64,000 nt of DNA from an uncultured Alistipes sp. (GTDB lineage: Bacteria > Bacteroidota > Bacteroidia > Bacteroidales > Rikenellaceae). The notes under the pieces are model-generated. The model worked only from the letters and a program-made list of their open reading frames with translations, did not search any database and was not told the DNA's origin. Where the stretch lies: positions 1,087,657 to 1,151,656 of the forward strand of contig NZ_OZ007039.1 in assembly GCF_963931675.1 (NCBI RefSeq). Reading direction: 5' to 3'. This document shows, in pieces, positions 8,803-16,832 of this stretch (position 1 is the first letter of the stretch; the number at the start of each line of letters is the position of its first letter). The position numbers and the translations under genes were made by a program.

Positions 8803-10080
8803 CTATTGATTTAATGTGTGTTTCAATCTGTATACGGCCTGCAGCAGCTCTATTTCGTGGATGCTGCGGCTCAGCATGGCGGAAGTCTCGTCGGTAATCT
8901 TTTGGAGCAGGTCCGTTGCGTCGATCACTCCGTTTTCGAGTTTTGACTCCGCGGCCATGCGCACCGAGCGCCGCAGTTCCACGATTCGGGTATCTTCCGT
9001 TACGGCCTTGCGCAAACGGGCAATCTCCCCGTCGTCCTGAGCCGTCTGCACCCGTGTATTAAAGAGGAATATGTCGCGTTGCACGTCAATCTGCCGCTGT
9101 GCCGCGTCAATCTTCCCAAGATGGTTCCGTTTGGTGTAGAATGCTCCGATATTCCATGACATTCTCACTCCGACAATGGCATTTAACTGCCAATCCGCCG
9201 ATACCATGCTTTTGAACATGTCCAACCCCGGGTAGCCATAAAGCCCTTGTGCAAAAGCGCTGAACCGGGGCGTCAACGAGCTCCTGACCGCATCGCGCCG
9301 GGCCTCCAGTTTTTCATGTTGGGCATCGAACCATGCGATCCGGGGATGTGCGGAAAAATGGCTTTTCACTTCGCGCAGGGCAGGTCTTTCCAACACGCGG
9401 TCTTTCAACCGACATCCTATAAACAGTTCCAGCATGCGGCGATAACTCGCACGTGAAGCCGCTATCTGGCCGAGGGACTGCCGGGCTGCAAGCAACTCCG
9501 CCTCGACGGCATCCACGTCAGCCTGCATGGCGATTCCATTTTTGCGGTACACTCGCATCCGCGACAGGTTGCTCTCCAGCAGCCCGATCTTCGCCTCGAT
9601 TTGTGCAACCTGCTCGTCCAAAAGCAGAATCCCGAAATAGAGCCCGTCCACCCTCGACTGCAAATCGTACAGGTTTACATCCAGACGGCTGCGTTGTTCG
9701 GCGGCATCCGCTTCAGCAATCGTCCGGTCGGCTTTGGATTGCCCTCCGTCCCAGATAGTTTGGGAGATGTCGAGTGCCACCTTGTATTGATCCTTGCGCA
9801 TGCCCGGGATGTGCAACCCTTGCTGCGCCAGCATCCCGGAAAAGGCTTCGGGAAAATTTACGGCCGCATTCTGCCACATCGCTTGTCCCGAGAGGCCAAT
9901 TTGCGGAATCCAGGCCCTTGCGGCATTCGAAAGATCATACTGCTCGGTTTGCGAAATCAGGTCGTACTGCCGAATCTCGGGATAGTGCTCCCGCGCCAAA
10001 CGCCGGCACTCTTCAAGCGACTGGGCGGCAAGCCTCGTTGCCGGTATGGCGAGCAGCAGACATAAGACAAATCGTTTCAT
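8803..10080 (-). CDS. TolC-family outer-membrane efflux protein
   Basis: 425 residues with a signal peptide (cleavage near ATRLAAQ), then the two repeated alpha-helical hairpins and short strands of the TolC family (SLEECRRLAREHYPEI at the start of the mature protein; a second copy with EKLEARRDAVRSSLTPRF in the middle). It forms the outer-membrane duct of the tripartite system. It lies 3 bases after the TetR regulator and 5 bases before the adaptor gene, so the operon supplies its own outer-membrane component. Confidence 0.92.
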   Translation of the reverse strand: MKRFVLCLLLAIPATRLAAQSLEECRRLAREHYPEIRQYDLISQTEQYDLSNAARAWIPQIGLSGQAMWQNAAVNFPEAFSGMLAQQGLHIPGMRKDQYKVALDISQTIWDGGQSKADRTIAEADAAEQRSRLDVNLYDLQSRVDGLYFGILLLDEQVAQIEAKIGLLESNLSRMRVYRKNGIAMQADVDAVEAELLAARQSLGQIAASRASYRRMLELFIGCRLKDRVLERPALREVKSHFSAHPRIAWFDAQHEKLEARRDAVRSSLTPRFSAFAQGLYGYPGLDMFKSMVSADWQLNAIVGVRMSWNIGAFYTKRNHLGKIDAAQRQIDVQRDIFLFNTRVQTAQDDGEIARLRKAVTEDTRIVELRRSVRMAAESKLENGVIDATDLLQKITDETSAMLSRSIHEIELLQAVYRLKHTLNQ

Positions 10081-10083
10081 GGG

Positions 10084-10719
10084 CTATTGTTTTTTGATTC
10101 TTCGCATGATCATTTCGATGTTCTCCGCCTTGCGCATGGCAAGATATTTCTCCCGGTCGGCCATCATGCCACCCAGCAGTTCGTTCGATACGGGCTCTAT
10201 GAATGCATAGGCGATGAACGGAAATACGTTGAGCGACAAGAGACTGATGAGGAGCATCCGTATATCCACCTGCTCAATCTCTCCGCGTCCGGAGGCTTCG
10301 TCCACATCTTTCTGCAGGGTCGCGAGTTTTCCGCTCACCTCTTTTATCCGTTCATACATAATGTGGTAATGTTCGGGACGCGACAGGACCTCGTTGAGAA
10401 AGAACCGCGGCAACTGCGGATTGGCGGCAATGAGATCAAAATGCGCGGCAATACCTGATTTCAGCCGCTCCACAATCGGCAAATCGGAATTACCCATAGC
10501 CGCCGTAATCGTCTGCGCCAAGAGCGAAATGTTTTTTGCGACGATGCGTTCGAACAGATATTCCTTTTTACGAAAATAGTAGTGCAGCATGGCATGTGTT
10601 ACACCCGCTTTCTCGGCGATCACAGCCGTGCGCGCTCCACCGAATCCCTTGGCGAAAAACTCCTGTTCGGCAGCCTCCAGAATCAACTGTTCCGTGTTGT
10701 TTTTTTCTTGGTCATGCAT
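10084..10719 (-). CDS. TetR/AcrR-family transcriptional regulator of the efflux operon
   Basis: 211 residues from the ATG at 10719 (MHDQEKNNTEQ). A longer open frame begins at 10794, but that extension would translate through a perfect 11-base inverted repeat, so the downstream start is preferred. Residues about 8-55 form the TetR helix-turn-helix domain (ILEAAEQEFFAKGF, TAVIAEKAGVTHAMLHYYF); the rest is an all-helical ligand domain. As first gene of the operon it most likely represses itself and the exporter and is released by an efflux substrate, as CecR does for ybhGFSR. The role is inferred from position. Confidence 0.9.
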   Translation of the reverse strand: MHDQEKNNTEQLILEAAEQEFFAKGFGGARTAVIAEKAGVTHAMLHYYFRKKEYLFERIVAKNISLLAQTITAAMGNSDLPIVERLKSGIAAHFDLIAANPQLPRFFLNEVLSRPEHYHIMYERIKEVSGKLATLQKDVDEASGRGEIEQVDIRMLLISLLSLNVFPFIAYAFIEPVSNELLGGMMADREKYLAMRKAENIEMIMRRIKKQ

Positions 10720-10729
10720 TTCAGGCTTC

Positions 10730-10764
10730 GTGTTAACAATATTATCTAACAAAATTGTTAACAC
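10730..10764. promoter_or_regulatory. Palindromic operator upstream of the TetR gene
   Basis: Perfect 11-base arms GTGTTAACAAT (10730-10740) and ATTGTTAACAC (10754-10764) separated by 13 bases, 11 bases upstream of the ATG of the TetR gene. Size, symmetry and place match TetR autoregulatory operators. Confidence 0.65.
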
Positions 10765-10899
10765 AAAGCTATAAAAAAGATCTGGCGAAACCAAACAAAA
10801 CAGTAATTACCTCTATTCTTTCCCCCAACCTGCGCACAATAATATGATGTCTATAGAATCTGTTCTGTTACCCAAAACCCAAAGAACAAGCCTTACAGG

Positions 10900-11326
10900 A
10901 TGAATCCAATGATAGAATTAAAGATTCAACTAATACCGTATGACAAAACGGGAACCGCGTTGCAGGCCATTCAGGAGAAGTACGACAACCGGCTGCCGAG
11001 AAGCTACGAGCAGAAGTGAACCACCTCATCAAGGAGATTGCGCGCGAGGCGGGCATCACGGAGAAGGTCGAGGTCTCCTACATCGAGAATGGTGAAAAGA
11101 AGAGCCGGCTGGTCGAGAAGTGCGACCTGGTGAAGACCCACACGGCACGCCGCAGCGGCGCGACGAACATGTATCTGGCGGGGATCCCGACCACGCCATC
11201 ATGAAGGTTACGGGCCACAAGACCGAACGGGAGTTCATGAAATACATCAAGATCACCGAGGAGCAGACCGCCCTGGAGCTGATGAGCCACCCCTATTTTT
11301 CGGGGGCAAGCAACACAACACGATAA
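10900..11326 (+). pseudogene. Remnant of a site-specific tyrosine recombinase (integrase)
   Basis: Only the C-terminal catalytic part survives, in three frames. Frame one (10900-11019) reads LIPYDKTGTALQAIQEKYDN and runs into a stop; frame two (from about 11016) continues NHLIKEIAREAGI and contains HTARRSGATNMYLAGIP, the HxxR box of tyrosine recombinases; frame three (to 11326) has TGHKTEREFMKYIKI, with the conserved GH and the catalytic Tyr. Two small indels and loss of the N-terminal half make it inactive. It resembles integrases of Bacteroides conjugative and mobilizable elements and marks the left part of the island. Confidence 0.8.
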
Positions 11327-11355
11327 TCTTAAAGAGTGTTGTCCGGGAATTTTCT

Positions 11356-11363
11356 TAACTTTG
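11356..11363 (+). promoter_or_regulatory. -7 promoter box of the AlbA/RecG-like gene
   Basis: TAACTTTG matches TAnnTTTG and lies 18 bases before the ATG at 11382. This placement argues against the in-frame TTG at 11361, which overlaps the box, as the start codon. Confidence 0.5.
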
Positions 11364-11381
11364 TTCAAACAGACTGATGCA

Positions 11382-13235
11382 ATGAAAGACGATACGCAGG
11401 AATTAACACTGTTCGACAACTACGATTTTATAGAAAAAATCGAATCTCTGATGGCCGACTGTGAATCGGCCGAGGTGGAGTTCAAATCCGCCAGGGGAGG
11501 GTTTCCGGGCAGCTTGTGGGAAACCTACTCCGCTTTCGCCAATACGCAAGGTGGAGTCATCGTATTGGGCGTCAAAGAGAAGGACGGGAAATTCACACTT
11601 GACGGCATCACACTGGAGCAGGCGCGCAAATACAAAAAAGAGTTTTGGGACAACGTAAACAACAAGGCTCATTGCAGCGCAAACGTCCTGCAGGAGAAAG
11701 ACGTGCAGGATGGCGAATACAACGGGAGCTATGTCCTGGTGTTCAATGTGCCACGGGCTCCCCGCAACAAGATACCCGTATATCTGCATAACAACCCCGA
11801 GAATACATTCAAGCGGAATTACGAAGGAGACTATCGGTGCGATGCAAGTGAAATCAAGCGTATGTTCGCCGATGCCGATAGCACGGAACATCCCCGCGAT
11901 TACAAAATTCTGCCCGAATTTACCATCGAGCAGGATATTGACAAGGCAACTCTTGAGCAATACCGCCGGCTGGTCGCAACCAAAAGCCCCGATCATCCGT
12001 GGCTGCTACTGGACGACAAACATTTCCTGATGAGATTGAAAGGTTATCAGATCGATCGACGAAAGAAAATCGAGGGACTGACGCTTGCCGGTCTATTGAT
12101 GTTCGGCAAAACGGACAGCATCACCGACGCCTACGGATGCCCGCAATACTTTCCCGATTACCGCGAATATTTCAGTTCCAACCCCGACGACCGCTGGACA
12201 GACCGCATCTGCCCGGACGGCACCTGGGAGGCGAATCTGTTCCAATTCTACTACCGGGTCTATCCCAAGCTGGCCGCAGCCCTGCCCAAGCCTTTCGCCC
12301 TGAAGGACGGCATCAGAGAGGACGAAACACCGACACATACGGCTCTACGCGAAGCGTTTATCAATGCACTGGTTCATTGCGACTATTCGGTCGACTCGAA
12401 CATTACGATCGAACTACACAAGGATTGTTACATATTCTCCAATCCAGGTTCCCTGCTGCTCTCCATTGCCCAATATTATCAGGGAGGCAACAGCGTATGC
12501 CGCAACAAGGCCCTGCAAACGATGTTCATGCTGATCGGCTCAGCGGAAAAGGCCGGAAGCGGTGCCGACAAGATCATGCAAGGTTGGAAAAAGGCAAATT
12601 ACCGCAATCCACGAATCGAGGAGATCACTCACCCCGACAAAGTCGTATTGACATTGCCCCTTGTCAGCTTGTTGTCCGATGAGGTCATCTCCTATCTGAA
12701 ATCCCTGTTCGGTGAGGACATAACGTCCATAGAACACAACAAGTTGATGACCCTGGCGACCTGTTGCAGCGAGGGCGAGGTCACCAACTATCGGATGCAA
12801 TTGGTATTGGACAAGCACAGTGCCGATATCACAAAGCTGCTCAAAGAGTTATGCAACGACCGATACCTTATTCCCGAGGGAATCGGCCGCGGCACGCACT
12901 ACAGAATCAATAAAAAATTCCGGGAGGGGGGACTCCCCGGGAATGTTGCTAGTAATGTTGCTAGTAATGTTGCTAGTAATGTTGCTAGTAATGTTGCTAG
13001 CTCTCCAGATAAGGAAAGGCGCAGAAGATTATCTTCCAGCGAATTACACACAGCTATTCTGCACGCGTGTGTTGATTTTGAATCACTGGAAACCATAGCT
13101 AACAAAGTAGGGAAAAGTCTGCGATACCTGAAAAACAGAGCCATCCCTATCATGGTTGCCGAAGGGTTGTTGGAACGTGAATATCCCAATATGCCGAAAC
13201 ATCCTCACCAACGATACCGTGCAAAAAAGAGATAG
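11382..13235 (+). CDS. AlbA_2 (Schlafen-like) and RecG-like ATP-binding domain protein
   Basis: 617 residues from the ATG at 11382. The N-terminal 150 residues carry the AlbA_2/Schlafen fold motifs ESAEVEFKSARGG and SAFANTQGGVIVLGV. Residues about 310-430 match the RecG-type HATPase_c_4 region (ALREAFINALVHCDY, FSNPGSL, EKAGSGADKI). Near residues 521-540 there are five copies of the tetrapeptide NVAS, encoded by a 12-base tandem repeat, then a basic linker and a C-terminal winged-helix-like domain. Such proteins are frequent on mobile islands and are annotated as putative transcriptional regulators or helicases; several relatives are linked to phage defence. No catalytic activity can be assigned from sequence alone. 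GC content is lower than that of the neighbouring mobilization genes, consistent with cargo. Confidence 0.8.
   Translation: MKDDTQELTLFDNYDFIEKIESLMADCESAEVEFKSARGGFPGSLWETYSAFANTQGGVIVLGVKEKDGKFTLDGITLEQARKYKKEFWDNVNNKAHCSANVLQEKDVQDGEYNGSYVLVFNVPRAPRNKIPVYLHNNPENTFKRNYEGDYRCDASEIKRMFADADSTEHPRDYKILPEFTIEQDIDKATLEQYRRLVATKSPDHPWLLLDDKHFLMRLKGYQIDRRKKIEGLTLAGLLMFGKTDSITDAYGCPQYFPDYREYFSSNPDDRWTDRICPDGTWEANLFQFYYRVYPKLAAALPKPFALKDGIREDETPTHTALREAFINALVHCDYSVDSNITIELHKDCYIFSNPGSLLLSIAQYYQGGNSVCRNKALQTMFMLIGSAEKAGSGADKIMQGWKKANYRNPRIEEITHPDKVVLTLPLVSLLSDEVISYLKSLFGEDITSIEHNKLMTLATCCSEGEVTNYRMQLVLDKHSADITKLLKELCNDRYLIPEGIGRGTHYRINKKFREGGLPGNVASNVASNVASNVASNVASSPDKERRRRLSSSELHTAILHACVDFESLETIANKVGKSLRYLKNRAIPIMVAEGLLEREYPNMPKHPHQRYRAKKR
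12942..13001 (+). repeat. 12-bp in-frame tandem repeat, five copies (NVAS)
   Basis: Five consecutive copies of AATGTTGCTAGT; only the last copy ends AGC instead of AGT. Each encodes Asn-Val-Ala-Ser. Changes in copy number would keep the frame and alter only linker length. Confidence 0.95.
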
Positions 13236-13241
13236 CCAGCC

Positions 13242-13646
13242 ATGCCGCGCCGCCGAAAAATAACGATCCGGGCCTCCGAGCTGGAGTGCTTCGAGACGCT
13301 CGTCCGGGAGCTGCAACAGCGGCCGGAGTTTGCCGGATTCGATCCGTCGAGCCTGCACGTCTGGGCTTACGAACGGTATGAGCCGAAGCTGAAGGATGCC
13401 GACGCGATTCTCCGTCGCTTCGACTATTGGCTGGGCGTGCACAAGAGCGAGCGCTATCTGATGGTAAACGGCAGCCGGCTCTTCAACAAAAAGGAGCTGG
13501 CCGAGGCGCTGGGCGTCGCACGTCCGACACTCGACCGGTGGATTACGAACGGATGGCTGGAGCCGTGCCGCGTACAGATCTCAAGTAGCGGCGACACCCT
13601 CTTTGCGGCCAATGCCGTTCGTGAGGTATTGGAACGGTTCCGATAG
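13242..13646 (+). CDS. Helix-turn-helix DNA-binding protein of the mobilizable element
   Basis: 134 residues. A C-terminal helix-turn-helix (LFNKKELAEALGVARPTLDR, about residues 82-101) is followed by WITNGWLEP, the excisionase/MerR-like pattern. The N-terminal part is basic and of unknown fold (RRRKITIRASELECFETLV). It starts 6 bases after the upstream gene and precedes a terminator. In Bacteroidales mobilizable elements, such small HTH proteins act as excisionases or regulators of the mobilization genes. That role is inferred. Confidence 0.75.
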   Translation: MPRRRKITIRASELECFETLVRELQQRPEFAGFDPSSLHVWAYERYEPKLKDADAILRRFDYWLGVHKSERYLMVNGSRLFNKKELAEALGVARPTLDRWITNGWLEPCRVQISSSGDTLFAANAVREVLERFR

Positions 13647-13668
13647 GCTCGAAAACCACATCACCAAA

Positions 13669-13698
13669 GAGGACGGCATCCGCCGCCCTCGTTTTTTT
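13669..13698 (+). terminator. Terminator after the first HTH gene
   Basis: Arms GAGGACGGC (13669-13677) and GCCGCCCTC (13682-13690) pair with one mismatch around a 4-base loop and are followed by a run of seven T. Confidence 0.65.
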
Positions 13699-13891
13699 GT
13701 CCCGAGCAGAATCCGATTACACGGCAGTGCCAACCGAAGCAAACGAATGCCAAAGTCCGGAAACGGACGGCGGCATGTCTTCGGCATGGCACCGGTTGGC
13801 GTCGGTTGGCGCTGATCTGTAACGCTATTCGCCGTTTTCGGGAGGGGTTCGGAAAGCCTTTCTTTGCGTCATCAACCAAATTCGAATCGTT

Positions 13892-14182
13892 ATGACCAAG
13901 GAAATCTTTCTGAGCGGCATGACCGCCAACCAGCTCTCGGAGATGATTCGCGAATCGCTGCGCGACGAGTTGCGGCAGCTCCACCCCGAACCCTCCGCCG
14001 AGACACCGAACTATCTGACCCGCCGCGAGACGGCCCGCCGCCTGCGCATCTCGCTCGTGACGCTCAACGACTGGGTGAACCGCGGGCGGATCCGTGCCCA
14101 CAAGATTGGTGGGCGCGTCCTCTTCCGCGACAGCGATGTCGAGGCAGCACTGCACCGGATCGTCCCCATCAAAAGCCGATAG
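13892..14182 (+). CDS. Excisionase-family helix-turn-helix protein
   Basis: 96 residues. After an amphipathic N-terminal helix (SGMTANQLSEMIRESLRDEL) comes a MerR/excisionase-type winged helix: YLTRRETARRLRISLVTLND, then WVNRGRIRAHKIGGRVLFRDSDVEAAL. This matches the HTH_17 class found just upstream of primase and relaxase genes in Bacteroides mobilizable transposons. It ends 2 bases before the primase gene, so the two are probably co-transcribed. Function as excisionase or regulator is inferred. Confidence 0.82.
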   Translation: MTKEIFLSGMTANQLSEMIRESLRDELRQLHPEPSAETPNYLTRRETARRLRISLVTLNDWVNRGRIRAHKIGGRVLFRDSDVEAALHRIVPIKSR

Positions 14183-14184
14183 CC

Positions 14185-15069
14185 ATGAAGACAACAACAG
14201 ATTGCATCGGCATCCGGGAGTATCTCCTCCGCCGAGGGCTGCAGCCCCACCACGAAACCGCCACCCACGGCATGTTCCTCTCGCCGCTGCGCGAGGAGCG
14301 TACCCCCAGCTTCAGCGTCCGCTACGACAAGGGGCTTTGGTACGACTTCGGGCTGGGCGAAGGGGGCACGCTTCTTCAGTTGGTCATGCGCCTCGAAGGG
14401 TGCGGCATGGCAGAAGCCATCCGACACCTGCGCAAAGGGACCGCAGACGAAGTCTCCTTCCAGCCCCTCCCGACCGCCTCGCCGCGCGAAGACTCCCCGC
14501 TACGGATTCTCAGCGTCGGGGAGATTCGCCACCCGGCGCTGATCGGCTATCTGCGCGAACGCGGCATCGACCCCGCCGTGGCCGGAGCGCTGTGCCGCGA
14601 GATACACTACGCCGTCGGCGAGCGGCGCTTCTTCGCCATCGGCTTCCGCAACGATGCCGGAGGCTGGGAGCTGCGCAGCCCGCAGTTCAAGGGGAGCAGC
14701 GCTCCGAAATCCATCACGACCTTCGACCGGCACGGCGACACGGCGCTGCTCTTCGAAGGCTTCTTCGACCTACTCTCCTACCTGACACTGCAACACGAGC
14801 CGGAGCCAACCGTCGATACTGCCGTGCTCAACTCCGTGGTGAACCTACCCCGCGCCCTTCCGTTTCTCACACGCCATGCCACGATCCACGCCTTCCTCGA
14901 TAACGACGAGGCGGGACGCCTCACCCTCGAACGGCTGCGCAGCGCCCTGCCCGGTGCGACCGTCATCGACCGCGCGGAGAGCTACCACGCCCACAAGGAT
15001 CTGAACGAATCGCTCCAATCGTCCGCGAAGGTTTCCCGCACGCCGCGTCGTCGCGGCCGCAAGTTGTAA
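14185..15069 (+). CDS. Toprim-domain DNA primase of the mobilizable element
   Basis: 294 residues from the ATG at 14185, 2 bases after the HTH gene. The N-terminus resembles a CHC2-type primase domain that lacks the full zinc ligands (GMFLSPLREERTPSFSVRYD, LWYDFGLGEGGTLLQLVM). The C-terminal half is a Toprim domain with LLFEGFFDLLSYL (catalytic Glu) and HAFLDNDEAGRLTLERL (DxD-like DND). These primases of mobilizable and conjugative elements make primers for the transferred strand or for plasmid-type replication. The last residues (RTPRRRGRKL) are basic and run to the hairpin-rich region. Confidence 0.87.
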   Translation: MKTTTDCIGIREYLLRRGLQPHHETATHGMFLSPLREERTPSFSVRYDKGLWYDFGLGEGGTLLQLVMRLEGCGMAEAIRHLRKGTADEVSFQPLPTASPREDSPLRILSVGEIRHPALIGYLRERGIDPAVAGALCREIHYAVGERRFFAIGFRNDAGGWELRSPQFKGSSAPKSITTFDRHGDTALLFEGFFDLLSYLTLQHEPEPTVDTAVLNSVVNLPRALPFLTRHATIHAFLDNDEAGRLTLERLRSALPGATVIDRAESYHAHKDLNESLQSSAKVSRTPRRRGRKL

Positions 15070-15125
15070 CGTCGCCCGGAATGACGCCGGAACCGTCGCC
15101 CACCCATCGGCCGCTTCGCGACCGC

Positions 15126-15210
15126 GGCTTTTCCCCCGAGGAAAAAGCCATAGCCTATTAGGGCTTTTTCCGACGCATCGGCCCGCCGACGCTGAAAAAG
15201 CCCCAATAGG
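15126..15210. repeat. Alternating complementary arms; candidate oriT or attenuator before mob
   Basis: Four short arms alternate in orientation: GGCTTTTCC (15126-15134), GGAAAAAGCC (15140-15149), GGCTTTTTCC (15162-15171) and GAAAAAGCCCC (15194-15204). The largest pairing joins 15154-15170 with 15194-15210, 17 bases with one mismatch, around a 23-base loop. Each inner arm can pair with either neighbour, so the hairpins exclude each other. The region lies between the primase and the relaxase gene, the usual place of oriT in MobV-type elements, but no nick site is proven. Confidence 0.55.
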
Positions 15211-15314
15211 CCAAAGGGTCAAGCCCCTCTGGACACCCCCTGTCGTGCTGCGCACGCCGACCGCCGAGGCGGTCCCCTCTTCAACCACACAACCCTCCGA
15301 AAAATGACCGTACC

Positions 15315-16739
15315 ATGGAATATGCCGTCCTGCATCTTGACAAAGCCCCGGGCAACGAGGCGGCCATGACCGCCCACATCGCCCGCACGAAGATACCTAC
15401 CAACGCTTCACCCGAACGCACCTGCCTCAACGAGGAGCTCGTCGAGTTTCCCGAAGAGGTGGCCGACCGCACAGAGGCGATCAACTACCGCCTCGAACAC
15501 GCCGGCCTCACACGCAAGATCGGGACGAACCAGGTGCGGGTGATCCGCGTCATGCTGACCGGTTCGCATGACGCGATGAAACGCATCGAGGAGGAGGGGC
15601 GGCTTCCGGAGTGGTGCGCCGACAACCTCGCCTGGCTGCGCGAGACCTTCGGAGCGGAGAACGTCGTCTCGGCCGTCGTGCACCGCGACGAATCGACCCC
15701 GCATATCCACGCCGCCGTGGTGCCGATCGTCACGGGCGAGCGCCGCAAGGCCCGCACCGTCCCATCCGAAACACCCGGCAAACGGCACTACCGCCCGAAA
15801 TCCGCCGCCCGGCCCCGCCTCTGCGCCGACGACGTCATGTCGCGCGTCCGGCTCAAGCAGTATCAGGACAGCTATGCCACAGCGATGTCCAAATACGGGC
15901 TGGAGCGCGGCATCGACGGCTCGGAGGCGCGCCACGTCACCACGCAGGAGTTCTACCGCCAGGCCATCGCCCAGCAGCAGGATCTGCAGGAGAACATCGA
16001 CGCGCTGCTCCGTCTCGAAGAGCAGAAGCGGAAGGCCGTCGAGCTGCTCAAACAACAGGAGCGGCAGGTGCGCACCGAATACGAACAGACCGCCACGCTC
16101 CAGGCGCAGAAGAGCGCCGAGCTGAACCGCTCCGAGGCCGAGTTGAAGAGCGTGAAGGGCGAACTGAAGGGTGCCCGATTGAAAAACGCCGCGGCGGAGG
16201 TCGGGTCGAATATCGTCGAGGGGATCGGGGCGATGATCGGCACCTCACGTGTCAAGCGGCAGCAGCAGGAGATCGACCGCCTCAACGCAGAGAACGCCAC
16301 CCTGCACGAGCAGATCGGGACGCTGAACCGTGCCAACCGCGAGGAGAAGGCCCGACATGAGCAGGCCGAACAGCAGCTGCAGGCGAAACTCGACCGCATC
16401 GAACAGTGGCTGCCCGACACGCAGACGCTCATCAGCTGGGGCGAATACTGCCGCGACATGGGGATCTCGGAGTCGGGCGCCCGCGAGATTATCGCCATGA
16501 AGCCCCTTTACGTCTCGGGCGAACTCCGCGCTCCGGAGTATTCGCGCCGCTTCGACGTCTCGAATACCGAGATCCGTCTGCAACGCGACCCGAACGGTCC
16601 CGGAGGCTTCCAGCTGCTCATCGACCACCAACCCGCACACGCCTGGTTCCGCCAACGGTATGTGGAGCTCATGACCCGCCTGGGCTACCCCGTCCGTCCC
16701 GAACGTCCCGTCATCCGACGCCACACCATCAAGCGGTAG
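15315..16739 (+). CDS. MobV/Pre-family relaxase (plasmid mobilization protein)
   Basis: 474 residues. The N-terminal relaxase domain has the metal-binding motif HRDESTPHIH (around residue 122), the HxDExxPHxH box of MobV/Pre relaxases, and MEYAVLHLDKAPG at the start. Residues about 215-350 form a long coiled coil rich in Gln, Glu, Arg and Leu. The C-terminal 100 residues contain WLPDTQTLISWGEYCRDMGI and a possible DNA-binding region. The enzyme nicks the element at oriT and pilots the strand during transfer that needs conjugation functions from another element. No transfer genes are present here, so this element is mobilizable only, and the broken integrase suggests it can no longer excise itself. 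Confidence 0.9.
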   Translation: MEYAVLHLDKAPGNEAAMTAHIARTKIPTNASPERTCLNEELVEFPEEVADRTEAINYRLEHAGLTRKIGTNQVRVIRVMLTGSHDAMKRIEEEGRLPEWCADNLAWLRETFGAENVVSAVVHRDESTPHIHAAVVPIVTGERRKARTVPSETPGKRHYRPKSAARPRLCADDVMSRVRLKQYQDSYATAMSKYGLERGIDGSEARHVTTQEFYRQAIAQQQDLQENIDALLRLEEQKRKAVELLKQQERQVRTEYEQTATLQAQKSAELNRSEAELKSVKGELKGARLKNAAAEVGSNIVEGIGAMIGTSRVKRQQQEIDRLNAENATLHEQIGTLNRANREEKARHEQAEQQLQAKLDRIEQWLPDTQTLISWGEYCRDMGISESGAREIIAMKPLYVSGELRAPEYSRRFDVSNTEIRLQRDPNGPGGFQLLIDHQPAHAWFRQRYVELMTRLGYPVRPERPVIRRHTIKR

Positions 16740-16772
16740 CACCCCGCCGCCGCACCGTTTTTGTATGAAAAA

Positions 16773-16806
16773 TTGCACGGACTTTCCCGAAAAACCGCTA
16801 TCTTTA
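16773..16806 (+). promoter_or_regulatory. Promoter of the hsd operon
   Basis: TTG at 16773-16775, a 23-base spacer, then TATCTTTA at 16799-16806, one mismatch from the -7 consensus. The ATG of hsdM follows 26 bases later. Confidence 0.45.
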
Positions 16807-16832
16807 CTTGAAATATTCTTTTCCAATTACCT

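Noticed and set aside
11016..11204. 62-residue frame as an intact small protein
   Set aside because: It is an internal piece of the frameshifted integrase, with homology continuing in other frames on both sides.
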